Of a stretch of DNA of 64,000 nt, positions 52,783-60,750 are shown one piece after another; the first letter of the stretch is position 1; every line of letters starts with the position of its first letter. This DNA is from Clostridium hydrogenum (GTDB taxonomy: Bacteria; Bacillota; Clostridia; Clostridiales; Clostridiaceae): positions 558,001 through 622,000 of the forward strand of contig NZ_JAEACT010000004.1 in the NCBI RefSeq assembly GCF_021432385.1, written 5' to 3'. Position numbers and translations under genes: made by a program. The notes under the pieces are model-generated. The model was not told where the DNA came from and did not search any database. It saw only the letters and a program-made list of their open reading frames with translations.

Positions 52783-53484
52783 TTAAACCCAACTTTTGTT
52801 GGCATTTTCTAAATAAATTTCAGCTGGAATAACATTTTTATCAAGAATCTTTTGTGTTTCAGTTTCTATGAACCCTTCATTTACTATTTGTTCTCCTGCC
52901 GCTTCTAAAGCTGAAAAATATGGATTAAACAGTTTTTTAAGACCTTCATGCTTATCAACAGAATTGAGTATTCCTCCCTGTGAAAATAGAATTGTACCTG
53001 CTAAATTATCTTTTGCCATTACCTTAAAGGTTTCAACTAAGCCTGAAAAATTATAATTTCCTGGGAAACCACAATTTGAAATTAAAACAGTTTTTTGTGA
53101 CGTTTCTCTTTTAATACGTTCAGTATGTGAGTATTTATCACCAGCCTTAACTATTTCTCCATTGTTTAGAGGAAGCATTCTATCCATAAAATCCTTCATA
53201 ATACCTGTAACTGTATAGTAGTAAAGTGGAGTTGCATATACAATTACATCTGATTTATATACCTTAATCAATAATTCTTCCATGTCATCCCTATGAATAC
53301 ATTTTCCTGGAGTTTTAGTCCAACAAGTAAAACATCCTGTGCAATGCTTTATATTTTTTTCACTAAGATAAATTACTTCTGTCTCAGCACCAGCTTTCCT
53401 ACAACCATTAAGAAATTTTTCCAAGATAACCTCTGTATTTCCTTTTGCTCCTCTTGGGCTTCCATTTAAAGCTAAAATTTTCAT
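52783..53484 (-). CDS. Flavodoxin-family NAD(P)H-dependent oxidoreductase
   Basis: About 233 residues. KILALNGSPRGAKGNTEVIL is the FMN phosphate loop, KHCTGCFTCWTKTPGKCIHRDD a Cys-rich iron-sulfur-flavoprotein-like segment, and YATPLYYYTVTGIMKDFMDR the second FMN loop. GGGGGA is well placed for the ATG at 53484. The promoter region carries the PadR operator array that also precedes padR, so it is probably induced by the PadR ligand, perhaps a phenolic or redox-active compound. Confidence 0.88.
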   Translation of the reverse strand: MKILALNGSPRGAKGNTEVILEKFLNGCRKAGAETEVIYLSEKNIKHCTGCFTCWTKTPGKCIHRDDMEELLIKVYKSDVIVYATPLYYYTVTGIMKDFMDRMLPLNNGEIVKAGDKYSHTERIKRETSQKTVLISNCGFPGNYNFSGLVETFKVMAKDNLAGTILFSQGGILNSVDKHEGLKKLFNPYFSALEAAGEQIVNEGFIETETQKILDKNVIPAEIYLENANKSWV

Positions 53485-53578
53485 TTCATATTCCCCCAAT
53501 TTATATTTTTAACACATTAATTTTATAAACCTTCTATATATTTAACATTCGTGTCATTTTCTCTGTCCTTATATATTT

Positions 53579-53636
53579 ATGATATATATCAATCTGATAT
53601 AATAAGTATATATCACTATGATATACCATGTCAATA
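53579..53636 (-). promoter_or_regulatory. PadR operator array and promoter of the flavodoxin operon
   Basis: Repeated ATATCA/TGATAT half-sites (GATATATATCAATCTGATAT, then ATATATCACTATGATATACC) overlap a - strand TTGACA-18-TATACT promoter. The arrangement and most bases are repeated in front of padR at 54556. Confidence 0.8.
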
Positions 53637-53651
53637 TATTTTTTCATTTTT

Positions 53652-53701
53652 GGCTATGTTTTAAATAAGTGTTGATTTTAACACTTATTTAAAACATAGC
53701 C
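53652..53701. repeat. Family E palindrome, copy E2
   Basis: GGCTATGTTTTAAATAAGTG pairs with CACTTATTTAAAACATAGCC. It is nearly identical to E1 at 36777, 17 kb away. On the + strand a T-run follows. Confidence 0.65.
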
Positions 53702-53810
53702 TCATTTTTTTTATTTTATTTGGATCTAATACAAAAATGGCCGTTAACTTCCATTGAATCAGCAATTAAATTAACTGGCAATAATTTCAACCTCAAAAAA
53801 TTCAGATAAA

Positions 53811-53846
53811 AATAAGCTAATGATTTTTTACTATCATTAGCTTATT
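53811..53846. terminator. Terminator hairpin of padR
   Basis: AATAAGCTAATGAT pairs exactly with ATCATTAGCTTATT, ten bases past the padR stop codon. Confidence 0.7.
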
Positions 53847-53855
53847 TCCCGTTAT

Positions 53856-54416
53856 TTAATTATGCTCTATGCCTTTTAAATCTTCTATTGTTTTTTCACA
53901 CCACTTGATTTTTGCTTCTTCGCTAAATTTTCCATTGCTAAGAACTATATTCCACAGCATCAAATCTTTTTTAGATACCTGATTGGCTTTACTGCTTATA
54001 ACTTTTTCTACATTTGTATATTGTAAAAGAAGTTCTTCAGATTCTTTTTTTATTTGTTCCATATTTGAAATAATATCTTTAACAGGTACATTCTTAGATA
54101 GAAATATCTTCAAAAGAAGTTCTGATCTAAGTGGTTGATGCTCCGGTGGAAGTTTAAGCCAGTTATCTAATTCCTCTTTACCTTTTTTAGTAATAGAGTA
54201 TAAATTCTTAGATGGCTTACCTTCTGTCTGCTCTACTTCTTTTGTTACCAAGCCTTCCTCTTCCATCTTGTGTAACATTGGATATATATGACCATAATTT
54301 TCGTTCCAGAAAAATCCTATAGATGAATCACAGAATTTTTTAATGTCATAGCCTGATCCAGATATTATATTCAATACTCCTAAAAGAGCATATTTTGTTT
54401 TATTTGCTTTTGCCAT
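53856..54416 (-). CDS. PadR-family transcriptional regulator
   Basis: A 186-residue regulator. The winged helix reads YALLGVLNIISGSGYDIKKF then HIYPMLHKMEEEGLVTKEVE, and a C-terminal Vir_C-type helical domain follows (LLLKIFLSKNVPVKDIISNM), so it belongs to the longer PadR type. The start has AAGGTGAG upstream. ATATCA-type operator arrays precede both this gene and the flavodoxin operon, which indicates repression of both. Confidence 0.92.
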   Translation of the reverse strand: MAKANKTKYALLGVLNIISGSGYDIKKFCDSSIGFFWNENYGHIYPMLHKMEEEGLVTKEVEQTEGKPSKNLYSITKKGKEELDNWLKLPPEHQPLRSELLLKIFLSKNVPVKDIISNMEQIKKESEELLLQYTNVEKVISSKANQVSKKDLMLWNIVLSNGKFSEEAKIKWCEKTIEDLKGIEHN

Positions 54417-54435
54417 ATTAATCTCACCTTTTTAA

Positions 54436-54535
54436 AGATAAATCACTTGAAACTTCAAAATTAATTTGTATGAAAATCCTATCTTCTTAGCATTATGCTG
54501 CAAATTAATTTTGGTAGTTGTAATAGTTCATCTAT
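54436..54535. repeat. Family D inverted repeat, copy D4
   Basis: AACTTCAAAATTAATTTG pairs with CAAATTAATTTTGGTAGTT. The ends AGATAAATCA and ATAGTTCATCTAT also match in inverted order. It lies between padR and its operator array, so it would be in the padR leader transcript. Confidence 0.7.
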
Positions 54536-54555
54536 ATATTTTACTTAATATCCTT

Positions 54556-54612
54556 ATGATATGTATCAACTTGATATAATTATGATATATCACCTTGATA
54601 TACTGTGTCAAT
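54556..54612 (-). promoter_or_regulatory. PadR operator array and promoter of padR
   Basis: TGATATGTATCAACTTGATA and ATGATATATCACCTTGATAT overlap a - strand TTGACA box. About four-fifths of the bases match the array at 53579 when aligned, including the TTGACA position. Confidence 0.8.
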
Positions 54613-54715
54613 ATGTTTTTAAATATTTTCTCAATTTGATTTTTAATATTATCTATATCTTCTTTAAATAGTATCATTGTATCAAATCTTTCACTAAGTT
54701 TATTTATATTATAAC

Positions 54716-54749
54716 ATAAGCCAATGACACTTTTATATCATTGGCTTAT
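54716..54749. terminator. Terminator hairpin after the QueG-like gene
   Basis: ATAAGCCAATGA pairs with TCATTGGCTTAT. It lies 27 bases past the stop of the gene ending at 54776. The gap from here to the padR operators holds nothing else I can name. Confidence 0.7.
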
Positions 54750-54775
54750 TCTATATCATTTGATTATCCCTAAAT

Positions 54776-55483
54776 TTAATTACTTTTACCAAATGGGCAG
54801 GCATACAAGCACATACCGCATATCTCGAGTTTTCCTTCTGCCTCCATTTTAGCAAAATATTCTTCACACTTTTTTACATCAAGTCTTACTTCACGAGGTT
54901 CCCCATTTACATATTTTCTACCAAGTATAGCTTGAGCAGGACATATTTTAGCACACCTATCGCAACTGCCACACTTACTTTCTAATATTTCTTTATTTTC
55001 TTCAAAAGGAGCATCCGTTAATACAGAAGTCCACCTTACGCGAGGGCCATGCTGTGGAGTTATCAAAAGACAATTCTTTCCTATCCACCCGAAACCAGCT
55101 AGTCTAGCAGTAAGTTTATGCGATAATGAGGCACAAACCCTATCACTATCTATGCGCTCTGCTGCTGGCAAAGGCATCACTTTATAACCATTACGCTGAA
55201 TTAAGGAACTGACAATTGAAGCAAAATTATCTAATCGATTGTTTATTACATCATAAGCATGTATCTTGTTTTGAAGTACATTTTCATATATATCTCTGTC
55301 TTCTAAAAGCTCTACAATACTTTGCGGTAATACTATTCCAATAGATATTGCTCTTGGAAAATCATATATTAAAGAGCCGCTAATTTCTTTAATTTCATTT
55401 TGAACTTGAGTAATCCCTGCTACACCAATAAAGTCAATACCGTGAAAATCACCCAATTCCTTTATTCTTTTTAATAAATCCAT
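54776..55483 (-). CDS. QueG-like 4Fe-4S double-cluster protein, short form
   Basis: A 235-residue protein. The middle (LAGFGWIGKNCLLITPQHGP) matches the core of epoxyqueuosine reductase-like proteins, and two iron-sulfur motifs follow: CGSCDRCAKICPAQAI (about 172) and CGMCLYACPFG at the extreme C-terminus. It lacks the HEAT repeats of true QueG, so a different reductive role is likely. It begins 18 bases after the gene ahead of it, and the two probably share a transcript. Confidence 0.82.
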   Translation of the reverse strand: MDLLKRIKELGDFHGIDFIGVAGITQVQNEIKEISGSLIYDFPRAISIGIVLPQSIVELLEDRDIYENVLQNKIHAYDVINNRLDNFASIVSSLIQRNGYKVMPLPAAERIDSDRVCASLSHKLTARLAGFGWIGKNCLLITPQHGPRVRWTSVLTDAPFEENKEILESKCGSCDRCAKICPAQAILGRKYVNGEPREVRLDVKKCEEYFAKMEAEGKLEICGMCLYACPFGKSN

Positions 55484-55501
55484 CTTTTCACCTCTCTGAA
55501 T

Positions 55502-56101
55502 CTATAAAACCACATCAGGATTTTCCCAACCTGCAACACCTATGTTGTATAATTCTTTAAGCACTTCTGCAAAAAGCTCGTACAATTCTTTAAGCCTTTC
55601 GATATCCTTTATAACACCAGTAACTTCAAAATAAAGCTCATCAACACCTTTGGGAAAGTGCTCTTTAAAATATCCCTCATCATCTTTTATCTGTAAATTA
55701 ATACTAGGTTGCTCTTCTATTAATGCCCTTATGCTTTCATTAGAAAATAAGCTTTTTGCTTTTTCTTCATTATTGCTTTTTATTACAAAATCATCGTCAA
55801 ACTTCTTATAACCAATATTAACATCCTTCATACCTAATAGTTTTCCAATTTCACTAAAAAACCCACTTCTATATATTTTAAAATAGAAATTATTAAGATT
55901 TATAAAAGGTGCTCTCATCCTTGTATAAGTTATTGTAGACTTACCTGTGGATACTATGTAGGTATCAAGCACAAGCATCCAATTATCTACACGTGCCTCA
56001 ACTCTATCACCTTTCCAAAAGCCACCTGGCACATAATTAGCATGAATTTCTGCTGCTAACTGCTCCCAAATCTCCTTTTTGCTCGGTCCGAATAGTCCCA
56101 T
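55502..56101 (-). CDS. Conserved hypothetical protein
   Basis: A 199-residue protein without signal peptide or membrane helices. It begins MGLFGPSKKEIWEQLAAEI, and Trp-rich KGDRVEARVDNWMLVLDTY follows. A late helix (DIERLKELYELFAEVLKELY) is predicted. I do not recognise the family. GGAGGAAAA precedes the start. It lies between purA and the QueG-like gene on the same strand. Confidence 0.7.
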   Translation of the reverse strand: MGLFGPSKKEIWEQLAAEIHANYVPGGFWKGDRVEARVDNWMLVLDTYIVSTGKSTITYTRMRAPFINLNNFYFKIYRSGFFSEIGKLLGMKDVNIGYKKFDDDFVIKSNNEEKAKSLFSNESIRALIEEQPSINLQIKDDEGYFKEHFPKGVDELYFEVTGVIKDIERLKELYELFAEVLKELYNIGVAGWENPDVVL

Positions 56102-56170
56102 AATTTTTCCTCCTCACATCATAAAAAACATATATAAGTTAATAATGATGCTATTATATGATATAATTTC

Positions 56171-57448
56171 CTATTTTACAATTATATCTCCTCTTTTGGG
56201 ACCATTAGAAATATATTTAACAGGATAACCAACTTCTCTTTCAATAAATTCAATATATTTTTTTGCATTTTGAGGCAAGTCCTCATACTTAGATATGCCG
56301 CTAACATCACATTTCCAACCTTCCAAAAATGTATATACTGGCTTTGCTCTATTTAATAACGGAGTAACAGGAAAATCTTTACACTCCATTCCATCAATAT
56401 TATACGCAGTACAAACAGGAATTTTATCAAGATATCCAAGTACGTCAATTAAGGATAATGCTATAGCTGTTGTTCCTTGAAGCATGCAGCCATATCTTGT
56501 AGCAACTGCATCAAACCATCCCATTCTACGAGGTCTTCCAGTTGTTGCACCATACTCTCCACCATCGCCACCTAAGTTACGAAGTGTATTAGCCTCATCG
56601 CCAAAAATCTCACTAACGAAGGCACCTGCTCCAACGCAAGAAGAATATGCTTTAACCACAGTTACAATTTCTTTTATCTCATAAGGTGGAATCCCTGCTC
56701 CAACAGCACCAAACCCAGCAAGTGGTGAAGACGATGTAGTAAATGGATATATTCCGTTATCCGGATCTTTCAGTGCTCCAAGCTGGCCTTCCAACAGTAT
56801 ATTTTTATTTTGCTTAATTGCTTTATTAAGATATACAGCAACATCATCAACCATAGGCTTTAATCGTTCCCTATATTTTGTAATTTCATTGTATATGTCC
56901 TCAGAATTTAATAAAAAAGAAGACTTATAAATACTTTTTGAAATTTCATTTTTAAAATTACAATTTGAAGCTATTTTTTCTTTCAAAATTTCATCATGAA
57001 ACAAATCACAAACTTGGATTCCGGTTTTAAGATACTTATCAGAATAAAATGGTGCAATACCTGATTTTGTTGATCCAAAGCTGCTTGCACCAAGCCTTTC
57101 TTCCTCTAATTTATCAAACAATATATGATATGGCATAACTATTTGAGCTCTGTCTGATATTTTTATATCTGGCATAGGAACTCCTCTTTCAATTAGGCTG
57201 TCAAGCTCACTAAAAAACTCTTCAATATTAAAAGCAACTCCTTGAGCAATAACATTTGTAACATTTTTTCTAAACACACCTGATGGTAGAATGTGCAATG
57301 CAAATTTACCATACTCGTTTATTATAGTGTGCCCTGCATTAGCTCCCCCTTGAAACCTTACAACGATGTCTGACTTTTCTGCTAATAAATCAGTGATCTT
57401 TCCCTTTCCTTCGTCTCCCCAGTTACCTCCAACTATTGCTTTAACCAT
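56171..57448 (-). CDS. purA: Adenylosuccinate synthetase
   Basis: A 425-residue enzyme that joins IMP and aspartate using GTP, the first step from IMP to AMP. The family's opening loop GGNWGDEGKGKITDLL with catalytic Asp is at residues 7-22, and GANAGHTI with catalytic His is near 40. Substrate-binding TKSGIAPFYSDK, GATTGRPRRMGWFD and the closing SNGPKRGD are all present. Length is normal. AAGGAGG precedes the start. No PurR-type box or purine riboswitch is visible in the 115-base leader. Confidence 0.95.
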   Translation of the reverse strand: MVKAIVGGNWGDEGKGKITDLLAEKSDIVVRFQGGANAGHTIINEYGKFALHILPSGVFRKNVTNVIAQGVAFNIEEFFSELDSLIERGVPMPDIKISDRAQIVMPYHILFDKLEEERLGASSFGSTKSGIAPFYSDKYLKTGIQVCDLFHDEILKEKIASNCNFKNEISKSIYKSSFLLNSEDIYNEITKYRERLKPMVDDVAVYLNKAIKQNKNILLEGQLGALKDPDNGIYPFTTSSSPLAGFGAVGAGIPPYEIKEIVTVVKAYSSCVGAGAFVSEIFGDEANTLRNLGGDGGEYGATTGRPRRMGWFDAVATRYGCMLQGTTAIALSLIDVLGYLDKIPVCTAYNIDGMECKDFPVTPLLNRAKPVYTFLEGWKCDVSGISKYEDLPQNAKKYIEFIEREVGYPVKYISNGPKRGDIIVK

Positions 57449-57563
57449 AATAAAAAAACCTCCTTGAAATGATTTATCTACAATTCATAATTTACAAGAT
57501 AATCGTATCACAGAGGCATCCATAAATAAAATTTGTATTACTTATCAGTGTCATAAGTTATAC

Positions 57564-58463
57564 TTATATCACTTTTTTCACATCATCCTTTAATAATTCA
57601 AGCAACTTTTTACTAGCTGGGGAAATTGGAATCTTATCCTGTGTAACAATGCATATACTTCTCTTTGGTATGTGAGGCTTTAAACTAAGTTCAAATAATT
57701 CTCCATTTTCTATTAGCTTTTCTGCAAAGTTCCTTACAACACATCCTACGCCTAAGCTTCTTGCAGCAAATTGGACAATTAAATCACTGGTCGCAAGTTC
57801 AAATTCAGGATTAAGACTAACTCCTTCCTGTTTTAAGAAATCATCAACATATTTTCTTGTGCTTGTGTTATTTTCTAAACAAATAATTGGATAATTCTCA
57901 AGTTCTTTAAGCTCTATATTTCTATCTTTTAATTCATAAAATCCACTATTTGCAATAAATACATCTTCAATATCGCAAACAGGCACAACCCTTATTCCTA
58001 CATATTCCTTGACTGGTTCACTTACAATACCAAAATCAATTTTCCCATTCTTTAGGTATTCTATTGTTTCAGGCGTAGGTACATTAGTTACCTTAACCCT
58101 AACCTTAGGGTATAACTTATGAAATTCTTCAAGATATGGCAGCAGATAAAATTCCAAGGTCATATCGCTTGCGCCTATTCTTATCTCTCCTGTTTCAAGT
58201 GTAAGTAGCTCCTTAAACTTACTTTCGCCAAGCGCCATGTACTCATAGCCTCTTGATATATATGTATATAATACTTCACCTTCTGGAGTAAGCCTAACTC
58301 CCTTTGAAGTCCTGTAAAACAAATTACCTCCAAGTGAATTTTCTAATTGCTTTATAATCTGACTTACAGCAGGTTGTGAAATAAAAAGTTCCTCTGCAGC
58401 ATGAGTAATACTGTTAAGCTTAGCTACAAAATAAAACACTTTGTAATATTCAAAATTAACCAT
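57564..58463 (-). CDS. LysR-family transcriptional regulator
   Basis: A 299-residue regulator. The N-terminal winged helix-turn-helix is LNSITHAAEELFISQPAVSQ then IIKQLENSLGG, and the C-terminal substrate-binding domain reads GEIRIGASDMTLEFYLLPYL. It starts seven bases after the YkgJ-like gene, so the two form a unit. Target genes are not evident; purA follows at 115 bases on the same strand, which is unusual for a LysR target. Confidence 0.93.
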   Translation of the reverse strand: MVNFEYYKVFYFVAKLNSITHAAEELFISQPAVSQIIKQLENSLGGNLFYRTSKGVRLTPEGEVLYTYISRGYEYMALGESKFKELLTLETGEIRIGASDMTLEFYLLPYLEEFHKLYPKVRVKVTNVPTPETIEYLKNGKIDFGIVSEPVKEYVGIRVVPVCDIEDVFIANSGFYELKDRNIELKELENYPIICLENNTSTRKYVDDFLKQEGVSLNPEFELATSDLIVQFAARSLGVGCVVRNFAEKLIENGELFELSLKPHIPKRSICIVTQDKIPISPASKKLLELLKDDVKKVI

Positions 58464-58470
58464 AGTATAA

Positions 58471-59076
58471 TCACACCCCTATATACAATTCCTCCCTATC
58501 CTCCTCATAAAGCCAGCCTTCTTCTTCAGCGTAATCAAATATGTCTTCCAAAAGTATGTCATATTCCTTAGCAAAAAGTACTGGATTTTTTTCATAATTA
58601 TCTGTATTATTGTTTCTAATTTCATCTTCAAGAATCAATGCCTTCAAATATGTACTTCCAATAAGTTCTCTAATCACATTATACCTATAGCTTTTAGCAC
58701 TGCATATGTAAAGTCTGCATATTATCGGTCTCTTATCATAAATTGTACATAAATTTTCATCCGTAATAAAAATACATTCTTTATCCTTGTTAACTACATA
58801 CTGGTCAAACTCTCTATAGTAATTTCTCTTTTTAACTAACTTATTCTTTACAAATTCATTGGCAAGTTTATTATCACCTTCTGCCAATCTATTTACACAT
58901 ACATTATCCATTTCTACCGACCAGGATTTCTTGCAACAGCTTTCTTCACACTTATCACATGGAAGCTGATTATTTTTTAAAAACAAATCGATTGCATCTA
59001 ATAAATCTTTGACCGTTGAATTCTTATCTATATTATCATAATTTATTTTTCCTTCACTATCTAATATTAGTTTCAT
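58471..59076 (-). CDS. YkgJ-type Cys-cluster protein (putative zinc/iron chelating)
   Basis: A 201-residue protein. The Cys pattern typical of the CxxCxxxCC family is visible: LPCDKCEESCCKKSW (about 38-52), then CIFITDENLCTIYDKRPIICRLYIC (about 95-125). Members are thought to bind Zn or Fe-S and have no settled role. GGAGATGA precedes the ATG. It heads the two-gene unit with the LysR regulator. Confidence 0.85.
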   Translation of the reverse strand: MKLILDSEGKINYDNIDKNSTVKDLLDAIDLFLKNNQLPCDKCEESCCKKSWSVEMDNVCVNRLAEGDNKLANEFVKNKLVKKRNYYREFDQYVVNKDKECIFITDENLCTIYDKRPIICRLYICSAKSYRYNVIRELIGSTYLKALILEDEIRNNNTDNYEKNPVLFAKEYDILLEDIFDYAEEEGWLYEEDREELYIGV

Positions 59077-59119
59077 ATCATCATCTCCTAGCTTCTATAT
59101 TATCATATGGATACACTTC

Positions 59120-59158
59120 TTGAAACAGAGTAGAGAGTAGAGAGTAAAGAGTAGAGTG
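59120..59158. repeat. Family A repeat A8, left part (interrupted by IS3)
   Basis: GAAACAGAGTAGAGAGTAGA followed by further AGAGTAA/AGAGTAG units. The end (GAGTG) is repeated after the insertion sequence at 60585-60589, where the element resumes as in the uninterrupted copy A7. Confidence 0.85.
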
Positions 59159-59237
59159 CTCATAGGCCCCCTCATAAAGCTGGAATAATTCACTCAGATA
59201 ATTTAGAATTAATTTAGAGCTTTAAGAGGAGGTCTTT

Positions 59238-59531
59238 ATGAATTTTACAAGAAAATATACAGAAGAAGAAAGAGTGAACATGGTAGAAGAGGCTCTCCAA
59301 TATGGTAGCAATTCGTTGGTGGCAGCTAAATATAATATTAATCCTGGACTACTTTCTAGGTGGAAGTCTTGCTATCGCAAGTATGGGCAAACATTAATGC
59401 AAAAAAAGCCTAAAAAACTTGATGGTCCAATACCTGATTACAAAAAGCAATGTGCATTGCTTACGAAAGAAAAAAGGGAACTAGAACTAGAAATTGCTGT
59501 ATTAAAAGATATGTTAAAAAAAAAGATTTGA
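59238..59531 (+). CDS. IS3-family transposase OrfA
   Basis: A 97-residue protein with a helix-turn-helix (NSLVAAKYNINPGLLSRWKS) that binds the element ends, then a leucine-zipper-like coil (LTKEKRELELEIAVLKDML). GGAGG precedes the ATG. Near its 3' end lies a run of nine A residues (59516-59524), the kind of slippery site at which ribosomes move back one base to make the OrfAB transposase. Confidence 0.92.
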   Translation: MNFTRKYTEEERVNMVEEALQYGSNSLVAAKYNINPGLLSRWKSCYRKYGQTLMQKKPKKLDGPIPDYKKQCALLTKEKRELELEIAVLKDMLKKKI

Positions 59532-60484
59532 ATCTTTTTGATCCATTTATCTTTGCAAATGACTGGATTTCTACAGGAGCTCCAACTTTAATGTTGCTTA
59601 ATATTATTGGATTAAAATCATCAACATATTATCGTTGGCGAAGCCTGATAGACCAACCATTCAAACCAATTAAAAGGAATGACGGAGTCATACCTGGATT
59701 TAGTTATATCAATAACGAACTTTGTAAAAAAGTCTATGACATTCATATTCAAAAATACATTAAGGACATTCTGAATGATCAATATGGAAAGTTTTATGGA
59801 TATAAGAAAGTCACAGCAGTATTAAGGGAAACATATAATCTAAAAATAAACAAAAAGAAAGTGTATAGACTGATGGCTCTAATGGGTGTTTTAAGGGCAC
59901 AAAGAAAGCATATACAACATTATAAGCGTATATGTAAAAACCATGAAATTAAAACTTCAAATACTTTGTGGGAAATGGATACGAAGTACATTTATATAGC
60001 CGAGACACGACAAGTAGCCTACTTGGCATCTATAATAGACATCTTTGACAGAAGTATTATTTCATGTGTATTATCTTTATCACCTAACTCAGAAAGTGCT
60101 AAAGAAGCAGTGTTAAAAGCCTTATATTCGCGCAAAATCAAAGGAAAATCAGAAAGCTTAATAATCCGCACTGACAACGGATCTCAATTTATTGCACATG
60201 ATTTTGAAAAACTGTGCATTAGTGAAAAAATAACACATGAGCGAATACCAGCTAAAAGTCCTAATTACAACGCTCACATAGAATCATATCATAGATATCT
60301 TCAAGATGAGTGTCTTGCAGGAAAACTATTTAAAAACTTTAAAGAGGCTGAGGAAACCATTATGAACTATGTTAATGGGTATAATACTAAACGCATACAT
60401 TCAGCAATAGGTTATAAAACACCTGATGGTTTTTACAATCTAAAAAATTCTAATTTTAAAGAGAATTTAGTTGTAAGATTATAA
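59450..60484 (+). CDS. IS3-family transposase OrfB (DDE integrase domain)
   Basis: The frame lies at -1 to OrfA and overlaps it by 82 bases; the active protein is expected to be the fusion. After a HTH_21 part (YGKFYGYKKVTAVLRETYNL) the rve domain carries the triad: WEMDTKYIY (Asp), IIRTDNGSQF (Asp) and NYNAHIESYHRYLQDE (Glu), with 35 residues between the last two as in the family. No truncation is seen, so it may still be active. Confidence 0.93.
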   Translation: MCIAYERKKGTRTRNCCIKRYVKKKDLNLFDPFIFANDWISTGAPTLMLLNIIGLKSSTYYRWRSLIDQPFKPIKRNDGVIPGFSYINNELCKKVYDIHIQKYIKDILNDQYGKFYGYKKVTAVLRETYNLKINKKKVYRLMALMGVLRAQRKHIQHYKRICKNHEIKTSNTLWEMDTKYIYIAETRQVAYLASIIDIFDRSIISCVLSLSPNSESAKEAVLKALYSRKIKGKSESLIIRTDNGSQFIAHDFEKLCISEKITHERIPAKSPNYNAHIESYHRYLQDECLAGKLFKNFKEAEETIMNYVNGYNTKRIHSAIGYKTPDGFYNLKNSNFKENLVVRL

Positions 60485-60584
60485 TATTGATATGGTACTG
60501 AAAATCAGTACCATATCAAAAAAATGAAATTCTAAGAATTAGCGAGTATTTGAATAAATTATTCCCATTCTGGGGGGCCAATCC

Positions 60585-60748
60585 GAGTGATGGTTGATTT
60601 TTCTCCACTAGCGTTACGAAAAATCTTAAAACTTATTTTTGATTGCTTCCGCAATAGCGGCATTACTGTTGTCGGCGAAGCTGACAACAGTTAAGTTTAA
60701 GATTTACCTGAGTAGCGCGAAAGGTAAATCCTCCTTCACTGTACTCTG
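60585..60748. repeat. Family A repeat A8, right part
   Basis: Resumes with GAGTGATGGTTGATTTTTC and contains the four hairpins, among them GTTGTCGGCGAAGCTGACAAC, and the end CACTGTACTCTGAG. Interestingly the left end units are AGAGTAG while the right end is ACTGTACTCTG, so this copy is a mismatched hybrid of the two end types. Confidence 0.85.
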
Positions 60749-60750
60749 AG

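Larger units (their letters stand above)
59159..60584 (+). mobile_element. IS3-family insertion sequence, 1,426 bp
   Basis: Complete element flanked by a 5-bp target duplication, GAGTG, on both sides. Imperfect terminal repeats: the left end holds GGCCCCCTCATAAAGCTGG then AATAATT, the right end read inward GGCCCCCCAGAATGGG then AATAATT. It holds two overlapping frames joined by a probable -1 frameshift. It lies in the middle of repeat A8, so it inserted after A8 was in place. Confidence 0.92.

Noticed and set aside
57449..57563. A purine riboswitch or PurR box before purA
   Set aside because: No conserved purine-aptamer loops or PurR palindrome can be read in the leader.
59120..59158. Short tandem units (AGAGTAG) that resemble a CRISPR or minisatellite array
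   Set aside because: Units are 7 nt without spacers and occur only as ends of family A repeats, with complementary units at the other end.
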